DNA of 64,000 nt, from NCBI RefSeq assembly GCF_020618775.1, contig NZ_JAESVB010000011.1:1-64000 (forward strand). The letters are read 5' to 3'. This document shows, in pieces, positions 53,995-61,833 of the stretch (within the stretch, counting starts at the first letter, position 1; the number at the start of each line of letters is the position of its first letter). The notes beneath the pieces are model-generated. The model was not told where the DNA came from and did not search any database. It saw nothing but the letters and a program-made list of their open reading frames with translations. Source of the stretch: Acidisoma silvae. GTDB taxonomy: Bacteria; Pseudomonadota; Alphaproteobacteria; Acetobacterales; Acetobacteraceae. Made by a program: the position numbers and the translations under genes.

Positions 53995-55548
53995 CTAGCT
54001 CGCATTCCCCTGCGTAATCGCCGTCTTGATGGTCTGGCCGATGGAGGCATTGGGTTCGGCTTCCATCGCGGGCGTCGGGAAAGCATCTTCCCAGCCGCCG
54101 CCGAGCGCCAGATAGAGCGAGACGAGGTCGGTCGAAACCGCCGCCGTGCTGTCCTCATACTGGCGCGCACTGGACAGCACGCTCTGCTGCGCATTCAGCA
54201 CGTCGATATAGGTGGCGATGCCTTCCGTATACCGCTGCTGGGCGAGCGCGAAGGCCTTCTGATCGGCGAGCACGGCGCGGCCGAGCAGAACGCGGCGCTG
54301 CTGTTCCTGGTCGTAATTGGTCAAGGCCGTATCGACGTCGGAGAAGGCCTGTAGCACCGCCTTGTCATAGGCGATGACCGCTTCCTTCTGCTGCGACCGG
54401 CGCAGATGCAGGGTTTCCACCAGCTTGCCGCCCTGGAAAATGGGTACCGACACCATGCCGCCGAGCGCATAGGTACGGGCGGCCGTGGTAAAGAGGTTCT
54501 GCGTCGCGTCGGACTGGATGCCGAGGAAGCCGAGCAGGTCGAAGGTCGGGAAGAAGCTGGCAACCGCGACGCCGATATTGGCCGTCGCCTCATGCAGGGT
54601 CGCTTCCGCTTCCATCACGTCCGGGCGGCGGCGCAGCAGTTCGGACGGCAGGCCCACCGGCACCACGGCAGGCGTCGGCGGCACGGCTTCCGGCGTGATC
54701 AGCTCGGCCTGCAAGGCACGCGGCCCCTCGCCCAGAAGCATGCTCAAGGCGTTGATATATTGCGCGACCATCTGCTGAGAGGTCGGCACGGTCGCTTCCG
54801 TCGTTGTCAGCTGCGCCTGTTCCTGAGCGACGTCGAGCTGATCGGTAAGGCCGGCGGCCGCCCGCTGCTGCGTCAGATTGAGCAGGTTCTGCGCGGTGCG
54901 CACATTGTCCTGCGCGATCTTCAGCTGCATCTGCGCGTTGCGCAGCTGGAGGTAGTCGCGCGCGACTTCCGCCATCAGCTGGATGACGGTGCCACGCCGG
55001 TCGATTTCCTGGGCCTGGATGGCGGCATTGCCGGCCTCCACCCCACGGCGGACCTTGCCCCAGATGTCGAGCGTCCAGGTGGCGTCGAACCCGTACTGAT
55101 AGATCGATATCGGGCTGATATCGCTGGACGACCCGCTGCTGCTGCCGAGCGAGAAGCCCTTGTCGCTCGGCTTGACATCGGCGGCGGTGACATTGCCGCT
55201 GACGCTGGGAAAGAAGGCGGCGGCGGTGACGCCGGCATTGGACCGCGCCTCGGCCACGCGGATGGTCGCGGTCTGCACATCCAGGTTCTGCGCGACGGCG
55301 CGCTGTTCCAGAGAGTTCAGTTCCGGATCGTTGAAGCTCTGCCACCATTCCACCTGGATGGGAGCAATCTCGGGCTGGCTGTGCCCGGCGCCGGAGACGC
55401 GGCCGTCAAGGAAGGAGGACGGGTCATAGGGCGGGGTCGGGCGCTTGAAGTCCGGTCCCATCGTGCAGCCCGCCATGGCCAGCATAACAAGGGAGGAGAT
55501 CAGCGGTCGCGAGAAGGCCGCCCGTTTCTGACGAAGGGCTTGTCTCAT
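53995..55548 (-). CDS. RND-type outer-membrane efflux lipoprotein (NodT/OprM family)
   Basis: Outer-membrane channel of 517 residues. A lipoprotein signal ends at LAMAGC (Cys near 28), followed by TMGPDFKRPTPP, the usual NodT/OprM N-terminus. Two outer-membrane-factor repeats follow (QRAVAQNLDVQTATIRVAEARSN, then LLRRRPDVMEAEATLHEATANIGVA), with QQRYTEGIATYIDVLNAQQSVL. ATG 55548 fits the lipobox better than the open frame to 55641. The partner pump and adaptor genes are absent; a TetR gene is divergent upstream. Confidence 0.92.
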   Translation of the reverse strand: MRQALRQKRAAFSRPLISSLVMLAMAGCTMGPDFKRPTPPYDPSSFLDGRVSGAGHSQPEIAPIQVEWWQSFNDPELNSLEQRAVAQNLDVQTATIRVAEARSNAGVTAAAFFPSVSGNVTAADVKPSDKGFSLGSSSGSSSDISPISIYQYGFDATWTLDIWGKVRRGVEAGNAAIQAQEIDRRGTVIQLMAEVARDYLQLRNAQMQLKIAQDNVRTAQNLLNLTQQRAAAGLTDQLDVAQEQAQLTTTEATVPTSQQMVAQYINALSMLLGEGPRALQAELITPEAVPPTPAVVPVGLPSELLRRRPDVMEAEATLHEATANIGVAVASFFPTFDLLGFLGIQSDATQNLFTTAARTYALGGMVSVPIFQGGKLVETLHLRRSQQKEAVIAYDKAVLQAFSDVDTALTNYDQEQQRRVLLGRAVLADQKAFALAQQRYTEGIATYIDVLNAQQSVLSSARQYEDSTAAVSTDLVSLYLALGGGWEDAFPTPAMEAEPNASIGQTIKTAITQGNAS

Positions 55549-55587
55549 GTCTTGGGCCAAAGGGAGCCGCTCCTGCCATGCGCTTTG

Positions 55588-55602
55588 ACCGAACGGTTCG
55601 GT
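55588..55602. promoter_or_regulatory. palindromic TetR-type operator
   Basis: ACCGAAC-G-GTTCGGT, a perfect 15-bp palindrome between the divergent efflux channel and TetR genes, overlapping a TTGACC -35-like hexamer. Binding by the neighbouring TetR protein is inferred. Confidence 0.65.
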
Positions 55603-55657
55603 TAGCAGCTTGTATGATAGAAAGGGTGCGGCCATTGTCAAACCACGTGCAGGATGG

Positions 55658-56338
55658 ATGAGCGTGGACGCAGCCGGTAACTCTCACAAGATTGATGTGA
55701 TGTCTCAGGTCGAAAGGCCGGGCGATGCCCTCTCGCCCGAACGACGACGGGCGATCGTGGACGGTGCCGGTCGCGTTTTCGCGCGCGACGGCTATGAGGG
55801 CGCCAGCATGGCGGATATCGCGCGGGAGGTCGGGGTCTCCAAGGGGACGCTCTACAATTATTTCCCGAGCAAGGCGGCCTTGTTCAGCGGCTTCATCTCC
55901 ACCGGCTGCGACGAGACGCTGAAGCATATTCTGGATCTCGCGCCGCCGGAGAAGACGCCGGAGGAGACGCTACGCCGGGTCGCCGTCGCGGTGATGGAGA
56001 TGATGCTTTCCCCCTTCCGCCAATCCATCCACCGCATGGTGATGTCGGAAGCTTTGAAATTTCCGGAACTGGCCCGCGCCTTTTTCGATTCCGGCCCCAG
56101 CCGGGCGCTGAACTACCTTTCGACCTGGCTGCGCCAGGAGGCAGAGCGCGGCCGGCTGCTGGTGCCGGACCCGGATTTCGCGGCCGAGCAGTTCTTCGCG
56201 CTATGCCAGACCAAGCTCGTCATGCGCTCGCGCCTGCGGCTGATCGAGACGGCCGACCCGGCCGAGGTGGACCGTGTCGTCGAAGGTGCTATTGGCGTTT
56301 TCCTGAAAGCCTATGCGGCGCCCGAACGGAAGGAATGA
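55658..56338 (+). CDS. TetR-family transcriptional regulator
   Basis: Regulator of 226 residues. The N-terminal helix-turn-helix reads RAIVDGAGRVFARDGYEGASMADIAREVGVSKGTLYNYFPSKAALF. The C-terminal domain (AVAVMEMMLSPFRQSIHRMVMSEALKFPELARAF) resembles TetR_C-type ligand domains seen in efflux regulators. Divergent from the outer-membrane efflux gene with a palindromic operator between. ATG 55658 is chosen; ATG 55700 is possible. The stop overlaps the M20 gene region (AATGA). Confidence 0.9.
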   Translation: MSVDAAGNSHKIDVMSQVERPGDALSPERRRAIVDGAGRVFARDGYEGASMADIAREVGVSKGTLYNYFPSKAALFSGFISTGCDETLKHILDLAPPEKTPEETLRRVAVAVMEMMLSPFRQSIHRMVMSEALKFPELARAFFDSGPSRALNYLSTWLRQEAERGRLLVPDPDFAAEQFFALCQTKLVMRSRLRLIETADPAEVDRVVEGAIGVFLKAYAAPERKE

Positions 56339-56343
56339 CGGTG

Positions 56344-57759
56344 ATGACAGCGACCTATAACGCGACGTCGGAAGTTCTGGCGGCCATCGACCGCAGCCAG
56401 GACGAGGCCCGGCACAAACTGTTCGATTTCCTGTCCATCCCCAGCGTCAGCGCTCAACCCGAGCACGCCGAGGATTGCGCGGCTGCCGCGCGCTGGCTGG
56501 CGCATGAATTCGCCTCCGTCGGCTTCACCACCGAATTGCGGCAGACGCCGGGCCACCCGATCGTCATCGGCCATTATGCCGGCCCCGAGGGGGCCGACGC
56601 GGCTGCCCTGCCCCATTTCCTGTTCTACGGCCATTACGACGTGCAGCCGGCCGATCCGCTGGAGCTGTGGGACAGCCCGCCTTTCGAGCCGCAGATGAAG
56701 CCGGGTCCGCATGGCCCCCGCGTCGTGGCGCGTGGCGCGGTGGACGATAAGGGGCAGGTCGCCTCCTTTCTCTGGGCCTGCCGCGCCTGGCATAAAACTA
56801 CCGGCAGCCTGCCGATCCGCATCACCCTGCTGCTGGAAGGCGAGGAAGAAGTGGGCTCCGCCAATCTGGAAGCCTTCATCGCGGCCAATAAATCTCTGCT
56901 GAAGGCCGATGTGGCGCTGATCAGCGATACCGGCATGTGGGATCGTACGACCCCGGCGCTGACCACGCGGCTGCGCGGCCTCGTCTATACGCAGATCGAT
57001 CTCGTGGGCCCGGACAAGGATCTGCATTCGGGCATGTATGGCGGGGCGGCGTTGAACCCCATCAATGCGCTGACCCGGATTCTGGGTGCGCTGCATGACG
57101 ATAAGGGCCGCGTCCAGATTCCGGGATTTTATCAGGGCGTGGACGACCTGCCGCCGGCGCTCGCGAAGCAATGGGGCGGCTTGGGTTTTGACGAAGGCGC
57201 GATGCTGTCCTCCATCGGCCTGACGGCAGCCTCCGGCGAGACCGGACGCACGGCGCTGGAACGGATGTGGTCGCGCCCGACCGCCGATCTCAACGGCATC
57301 TGGGGCGGCTATACGGGCGTCGGCGCGAAAACCGTCATCGCCTCCCACGCCCATGCCAAGCTCTCCTTCCGCTTGGTGGGCCGCCAGGATCCGGCCGCGA
57401 TCATGGCCGGGCTGAAGCAGTTTCTGGACGCGCGGACGCCGCCCGGCGCGCAGATCACCGTGCAGGATTTCGGCGGCAATCCGGCGGTTGAAGTTTCCAC
57501 AGACGGTCCCTTCATCGCGGCGGCGGAAGAGGCGCTGACCGATGAATACGGCAAGGCGCCGGTCCTGATGGGCTGTGGCGGGTCCATTCCCGTGGTCGGC
57601 ACGCTGAAGACCCAGCTTGGCCTCGACACCATCCTGATGGGCTTCGGCCTGGATGACGATCAGGTGCATAGTCCGAACGAGAAGTTCGAATGGTCCTGCT
57701 ATCTGGGCGGCGCCCGCAGCCATGCCCGGCTTCTGGCCAAGCTGGCGGAGCTTGGCTGA
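56344..57759 (+). CDS. M20-family metallopeptidase/dipeptidase
   Basis: Zinc-dependent hydrolase of 471 residues acting on dipeptides or acyl-amino acids. Metal ligands and catalytic acids are in FYGHYDVQPAD (near 95-105), ARGAVDDKGQV (near 133), LEGEEEVGS (near 163) and ISDTGMW. A dimerisation domain lies near 200-400, and DDDQVHSPNEKFEW closes the site. The open frame is longer, but ATG 56344 has AAGGA 9 bases upstream. It follows the TetR gene closely. Substrate unknown. Confidence 0.9.
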   Translation: MTATYNATSEVLAAIDRSQDEARHKLFDFLSIPSVSAQPEHAEDCAAAARWLAHEFASVGFTTELRQTPGHPIVIGHYAGPEGADAAALPHFLFYGHYDVQPADPLELWDSPPFEPQMKPGPHGPRVVARGAVDDKGQVASFLWACRAWHKTTGSLPIRITLLLEGEEEVGSANLEAFIAANKSLLKADVALISDTGMWDRTTPALTTRLRGLVYTQIDLVGPDKDLHSGMYGGAALNPINALTRILGALHDDKGRVQIPGFYQGVDDLPPALAKQWGGLGFDEGAMLSSIGLTAASGETGRTALERMWSRPTADLNGIWGGYTGVGAKTVIASHAHAKLSFRLVGRQDPAAIMAGLKQFLDARTPPGAQITVQDFGGNPAVEVSTDGPFIAAAEEALTDEYGKAPVLMGCGGSIPVVGTLKTQLGLDTILMGFGLDDDQVHSPNEKFEWSCYLGGARSHARLLAKLAELG

Positions 57760-57870
57760 GACCGCGTAATAAACTTGGCCTAGAAACTTGGGGCGAGCGG
57801 TTGCCCAGACCGCCGTGGCACGATAAGCCGGAATGAGTGCGGTTTCATTCCGGCCATCTAGGAGTATGCG

Positions 57871-58245
57871 ATGCTGCGTCACACCTTCCCGATCATGATG
57901 GCCTGTCTGGGTCTTGGCGTGGCGCTGGCCCCGGCCCTCGTCCGCCCGGCAATGGCGCAGCAGGCCATGCAAAGCTACCTGCCCCGCCGCCTTGCCGGCA
58001 GCGATGTCGATATCCTGCGCCATGAAGCAGCCAAGCTGGGACCGCAGGGACCGAAAAAGGAAAGCTGGAAGAATCCGAAGACCGGCAATTCCGGCACGGT
58101 GACTTTCCGCAAGCAGTATGAGCAGGCCGGCATGACCTGCCGCAGCTTCGGCTATACCTTCCACACCGGCACCTCGTCCGATGGCCTGCCCTATAAGCTC
58201 AACTGGTGCGAAAAGAGCCCGGGCAACTGGGCTATCGCAAGCTGA
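57871..58245 (+). CDS. exported surface-antigen-like protein
   Basis: Exported protein of 124 residues with a Sec signal peptide ending near residue 29 (RPAMA). The mature part (WKNPKTGNSGTVTF, GMTCRSFGYTF, WCEKSPGNWAI) resembles the C-terminal domain of 17-kDa surface antigens (RT0821/Lpp0805 type), with two Cys that may form a disulfide. Function unknown. A strong hairpin follows the stop. Confidence 0.7.
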   Translation: MLRHTFPIMMACLGLGVALAPALVRPAMAQQAMQSYLPRRLAGSDVDILRHEAAKLGPQGPKKESWKNPKTGNSGTVTFRKQYEQAGMTCRSFGYTFHTGTSSDGLPYKLNWCEKSPGNWAIAS

Positions 58246-58253
58246 TATCCCTG

Positions 58254-58293
58254 CCAGAGCAAAGTTGCCGATGATTTGGCGGCTTTGCTCTGG
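58254..58293 (+). terminator. hairpin terminator after the surface-antigen-like gene
   Basis: CCAGAGCAAAG pairs exactly with CTTTGCTCTGG, with an inner GCC/GGC pairing, 9 bases past the stop. No long T run follows. Confidence 0.6.
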
Positions 58294-58376
58294 TCAGATT
58301 GCGCTGTCGCGCTATCCTTCCCCATCCGCTGAGCAAGACCAAGAATGCGCGGGAACTTGAGGGAAGGTAAAACGGC

Positions 58377-59144
58377 ATGACCTATACAATCGATCTGACC
58401 GGGCGTGTGGCCCTGGTGACCGGCGGCACCCGCGGCATTGGCCTGGCGGCTGCCCAGCGGCTGGGCGAGGCCGGGGCCAGCATCGTCATCACCGGGCGGG
58501 ATGAGGCGGCAGCCAGTGCCGCTCTGGCCGGTTTTGAGGCATCCGGCATCGCGGCGCGGTTCCAGAAGCTCGATGTGACCTCGGAGGCCGAGATCGTCCA
58601 GGTGATCGGCGCCATCGCGGCCGAGACGGGGATCGATATCCTGGTCAATAGCGCGGGCGTTGCTTCCCATTGCAACTTTACGGAAACCGATGCCGCGCAT
58701 TGGGACTATATCATGAACACCAATCTGCGCGGCACATACCTTTGCTGCCGGGAGGCGCTGCGCGCCATGGCCACGCGCGGCAAAGGCGGCAGCATCGTCA
58801 ATATCGGCTCTATCTCCGGCATCGTTTCCAACGTGCCGCAGAATCAGGCCGTGTATAATGCGTCCAAGGCCGCCGTGCATATGCTGACCAAGTCGCTCGC
58901 CTCCGAATTCGCGGATCGGCATATTCGCGTCAATGCCATCGCCCCCGGCTATGTCCGCACCGACATGACGCAGGGCGGATTGGACAATCCGGAATGGTCG
59001 AAAATCTGGCTGGACATGACGCCGATGCGCCGCCCCGGCGAGGCCGATGAAATTGCGCAGGCAACGTTGTTTCTGGCGTCCGACGCTTCCAGCTATATCA
59101 CCGGCGAAGTGATGACCATCGACGGCGGCTATACGCTGCGGTGA
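58377..59144 (+). CDS. short-chain dehydrogenase/reductase
   Basis: NAD(P)-dependent oxidoreductase of 255 residues. The cofactor motif TGGTRGIG is near residues 15-22, NSAG near 90, the catalytic Ser in SISGI near 143 and YNASK near 160. NAIAPGYVRTDMT and the C-terminal YITGEVMTIDGGY are classic SDR features of sugar-alcohol or keto-acyl reductases. Substrate unknown; no operon partner. Confidence 0.93.
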   Translation: MTYTIDLTGRVALVTGGTRGIGLAAAQRLGEAGASIVITGRDEAAASAALAGFEASGIAARFQKLDVTSEAEIVQVIGAIAAETGIDILVNSAGVASHCNFTETDAAHWDYIMNTNLRGTYLCCREALRAMATRGKGGSIVNIGSISGIVSNVPQNQAVYNASKAAVHMLTKSLASEFADRHIRVNAIAPGYVRTDMTQGGLDNPEWSKIWLDMTPMRRPGEADEIAQATLFLASDASSYITGEVMTIDGGYTLR

Positions 59145-59163
59145 TGGCCTGCGGCTGACAGCT

Positions 59164-59913
59164 TCAGAGCCGCACCCGAATGCGCTTCGGCATATTGAGA
59201 GCCTCCCCGGCTCTTGGTATCGCCGCCGCCATAGCCATCTTGACCATAGGTGGCGTAGTACCCGTGACGGAAAATTTCCCTGACGCTCCATAGACGACGT
59301 AGAAAGAATCATTGTACGTCGCATTGCAAACGGCCAGACTCGGGAAACTGGCGGGCGTTATGACAACGCCGGTCGCCGCGTTTCCTATGGCGACGTTGAA
59401 AATGACGGATGGCGAAATATCGATGTTTGTATTGGGCGAGGCCTCGATGAAGCTCGTCAGGGCAACGCCGCCGGCATAGGTTCTCAGCGCGGTTCCGGCA
59501 TTAAACCGCATGGCGCTGCTGTCATAATCTGCGGTCGTGATGCGAAATGCGCCTGCCGGAACCGCCAAGCCTGACGAGGGCGGCAAGAGTGCCAATGGTT
59601 TGAGTTGCATCACTGTCACATCCGAAGATTTTCCATCGCCAGTCGACAGGTTGATGGCCTGGCTGGATGACATATAGCCGGACTGCTGGCCGGCAACGGG
59701 CGGCCGATAGGCCTGCTGAACGCCCGCGCGGTATTCGAAATCGAGTTCGAAAGTCAGGATCGTGCCGGTCTGCTTGTAATTGCCGAGGGACGCGGCGCCC
59801 AGGCTGGTGCAATAGATGTCATGCATCCCGACAACGCTGATCGGCGACATAAAATACAAAAACGTCTGCGTTTGGGTGCTGTTGTTTTGAACATTGATCG
59901 TGATGATTGCCAT
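59164..59913 (-). CDS. uncharacterised beta-rich protein, paralogue of the gene at 60103
   Basis: I do not recognise a family. The 249-residue protein has no signal peptide. It starts with a beta strand (IITINVQNNSTQTQTFLYF) and has AGVQQ, SGYMSSSQAINLSTGDG, AGAFRITTADYD and SFIEASPNTNIDISPSV, which correspond in order to segments of the upstream protein at 60103-60789. The all-beta, Ser/Thr/Asn-rich composition suggests a soluble sandwich or inclusion-type protein. The last ~30 residues are a divergent basic tail. It belongs to the minus-strand cassette governed by the XRE gene; function unknown. Confidence 0.7.
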   Translation of the reverse strand: MAIITINVQNNSTQTQTFLYFMSPISVVGMHDIYCTSLGAASLGNYKQTGTILTFELDFEYRAGVQQAYRPPVAGQQSGYMSSSQAINLSTGDGKSSDVTVMQLKPLALLPPSSGLAVPAGAFRITTADYDSSAMRFNAGTALRTYAGGVALTSFIEASPNTNIDISPSVIFNVAIGNAATGVVITPASFPSLAVCNATYNDSFYVVYGASGKFSVTGTTPPMVKMAMAAAIPRAGEALNMPKRIRVRL

Positions 59914-60002
59914 GCTTACTTCAGCTTATCTTGGGCAAAAATGACCCGAACTGTCAGAGAGATAGCCAGATAGGCTCGGTTTTCGCCCTGCCGCTCCCAG
60001 CC

Positions 60003-60051
60003 GCTATTTCCATGTCTCGTAAGGTATGTCGGCGTAAGACATGGAAATAGC
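60003..60051. promoter_or_regulatory. perfect 15-bp inverted repeat between the paralogues
   Basis: GCTATTTCCATGTCT and its exact complement AGACATGGAAATAGC, 19 bases apart, in the 189-base gap between the two genes. Could form a long RNA hairpin or be a protein-binding site; no T run follows. Confidence 0.65.
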
Positions 60052-60102
60052 TTTCGCTCAGGCTGACCCGCTTATTGGCGTTTGGACGTCAGGTGCGGCA
60101 GA

Positions 60103-60789
60103 TCAAGAAATCTGCCATTTCCCCGAGGCGTCATAGGTAACGTTAAAGCTGACTTTACCGGATGTCGCGTCGCACAAGGCGGCCGTGACTGAACTCGTGG
60201 TGAAGTTCATCACGGTGCCGCTGACGAAGTCGCCAACGGCCACGTAGTATTTCAGAATCGGTTGGGCATCGATATTGGCGGCAGGACTGGCAAGAACGAA
60301 GTTCGACAGCACGTAACTGCCGTTGGCGAGCTGGACCGCTGAGCCGGCCAAGTAATTATTAGCGCCGGCATTATAGCTGGGCGTGGTGATACGGAAGGCC
60401 CCGGCCTGCACGCCGGGTGTGAATTTCGGCGCGCTCAGCCCCAGGCCGCTGGTATCCGAAATCGCCAGCAGCGTCGAATTGTTGGTCGGCGAGCCATCGG
60501 AGGTCGTCAGATCAATCGGACGAGTCGCCGTGCCGTAACCGGATGCCTGGCCCACGGGCGGCACGTTGTTGTCGGACTGCTGCACGCCTGCGACGAATTG
60601 CAGATTCGAACGAAAGGTCAAAGAACCGCCGCCGCTTGTCGGATCATCGTAAGGCGAGAGCGGCGCACCGAAAAGACTGTTGGAATAGACCTTGGTGCCG
60701 CCGGTATATTTCGCGGGCTCCTGGAAGAAATAGAATCCGTGGCTTTGCGTGCTTTTGTTGACTAGATTGATTGTGATCAGAGTCGGCAT
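60103..60789 (-). CDS. uncharacterised beta-rich protein, paralogue of the gene at 59164
   Basis: Unrecognised protein of 228 residues, no signal peptide. Shared ordered segments with its neighbour: ITINLVNKSTQSHGFYFF, VAGVQQ, SGYGTATRPIDLTTSDG, AGAFRITTPSYN, VLSNFVLASPAANIDAQPI and a C-terminal CDATSGKVSFNV. ATG 60789 has GGAG upstream. Probable all-beta protein rich in Ser/Thr/Asn. It follows the 77-residue gene at 60842 and precedes the gene at 59164. Confidence 0.72.
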   Translation of the reverse strand: MPTLITINLVNKSTQSHGFYFFQEPAKYTGGTKVYSNSLFGAPLSPYDDPTSGGGSLTFRSNLQFVAGVQQSDNNVPPVGQASGYGTATRPIDLTTSDGSPTNNSTLLAISDTSGLGLSAPKFTPGVQAGAFRITTPSYNAGANNYLAGSAVQLANGSYVLSNFVLASPAANIDAQPILKYYVAVGDFVSGTVMNFTTSSVTAALCDATSGKVSFNVTYDASGKWQIS

Positions 60790-60841
60790 GGCATTTTCTC
60801 CACATTGATTTGGTATTGAGATCAGTCGGCAGCGAGCGGTG

Positions 60842-61075
60842 TCAGTCGAGCTTTGTCACCGTAATGGGGGTGCCGGTCTTGGTGCGCGCCGCATGTTCGA
60901 GCGTGTTGACATTCATGTCGGGGGCGTCGATTTTGGGAAGGACTTTGACTTTTTTGACTTCATACTGCTCGTAAGTAAACTTTGTCTCGGCATAGTCCGC
61001 ATCATGCACAATTGTGCTGGCCTTACCTTCCGTCAGCTTGGCCTCATCATTGCGCTCAAAGATGTATTCGGTCAT
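60842..61075 (-). CDS. small acidic-basic protein of the unknown cassette
   Basis: Protein of 77 residues with alternating charge (EYIFERNDEAKLTEGKAST, QYEVKKVKVLPKIDAPD). No signal, membrane segment or recognised motif. ATG 61075 has AAAGGA 6 bases upstream; the frame is open to 61147 but that part is Phe/Arg-rich and poor. First of the three short genes after the XRE regulator, 52 bases ahead of the first paralogue. Confidence 0.6.
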   Translation of the reverse strand: MTEYIFERNDEAKLTEGKASTIVHDADYAETKFTYEQYEVKKVKVLPKIDAPDMNVNTLEHAARTKTGTPITVTKLD

Positions 61076-61203
61076 GGGATGTCCTTTGCGATTTAATTTT
61101 CGGAAGAAGCAGAAGAAAAGCCGGCCGACTTTGGCGTCTAGCTCCAATACTTTTCTTCAGAAACAATGATAATTTATCGATGTAAGTTCGCAACGTACAA
61201 TCC

Positions 61204-61220
61204 CTTGCGCACAACGCAAG
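61204..61220. promoter_or_regulatory. inverted repeat upstream of the 77-residue gene
   Basis: CTTGCG-CACAA-CGCAAG lies about 130 bases before the ATG at 61075. It is a candidate binding site for the nearby XRE protein. Confidence 0.4.
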
Positions 61221-61277
61221 TTCGCGGGCCAAAGCGTGCGCGGCTCGAATGCTAATATGCACCGCTATGGCGGAAAA

Positions 61278-61628
61278 CTATTTGGGCGCAGTGGTCGCTA
61301 AAACCTCAACGATCGCGCCGATCAGAAATCGCATTGAATTTGCAATGGAAATTGGCAGCAATTCGATGGAAGGGCCGGCGTCATCCGCAATTTTTTCGGA
61401 ATCCGTGGCGTGATGCTGGTCCATATGACCGCGCCCGAGAATCAGCCAATCGAGCGAGATATCAAGGGCTTCGCAGAGTTTGGTCGCATGGTCCAGCGAA
61501 AGCCCCGCCCCTTGCTGCCAGCGGCTGACAGCACTTTCATTGACGCCAAGATGGGATGCGAGGACGATTTGCTTACGGATGCCTCTGGCAATCATGGCGC
61601 TTTGCAAGCGCTCCCCCCGTGTTGACAT
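61278..61628 (-). CDS. XRE-family (Cro/CI-type) transcriptional regulator
   Basis: DNA-binding protein of 116 residues. The helix-turn-helix is RKQIVLASHLGVNESAVSRWQQGAGLSLDHATKLCEAL near residues 18-55. A short C-terminal helical part (LLPISIANSMRFLIGAIVEVLA) may dimerise or touch a membrane. It heads the minus-strand cassette at 59.2-61.6 kb and has a long palindrome just upstream, consistent with autoregulation. It could instead control only the downstream small gene. Confidence 0.85.
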   Translation of the reverse strand: MSTRGERLQSAMIARGIRKQIVLASHLGVNESAVSRWQQGAGLSLDHATKLCEALDISLDWLILGRGHMDQHHATDSEKIADDAGPSIELLPISIANSMRFLIGAIVEVLATTAPK

Positions 61629-61646
61629 GTCGCGCCTGTTCAGAAG

Positions 61647-61688
61647 GTGTTAACGTTTCAGAGCCGAGACTCGCTCTGACGTCAACAC
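61647..61688. promoter_or_regulatory. long nested palindrome upstream of the XRE gene
   Basis: Outer arms GTGTTAACGT and ACGTCAACAC (9 of 10 pairs), then CAGAGC/GCTCTG, then GAG/CTC around a single A. A third GTGTTGAC half-site covers the XRE start codon (61619-61626). Candidate operator or structured 5' leader. Confidence 0.6.
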
Positions 61689-61833
61689 TCTCCAAACTCA
61701 TAAATATTTTTATATCAAAACGATTGGCGCCATGCCCCTGGGCCTGTTGGCGCGAGAATTCACCCGCAATAGAATCTGAAACGATGCCTGAGCGGGTTGC
61801 AGGAGCGTTCCGTGTTGCTATGCCCGTATTGGC

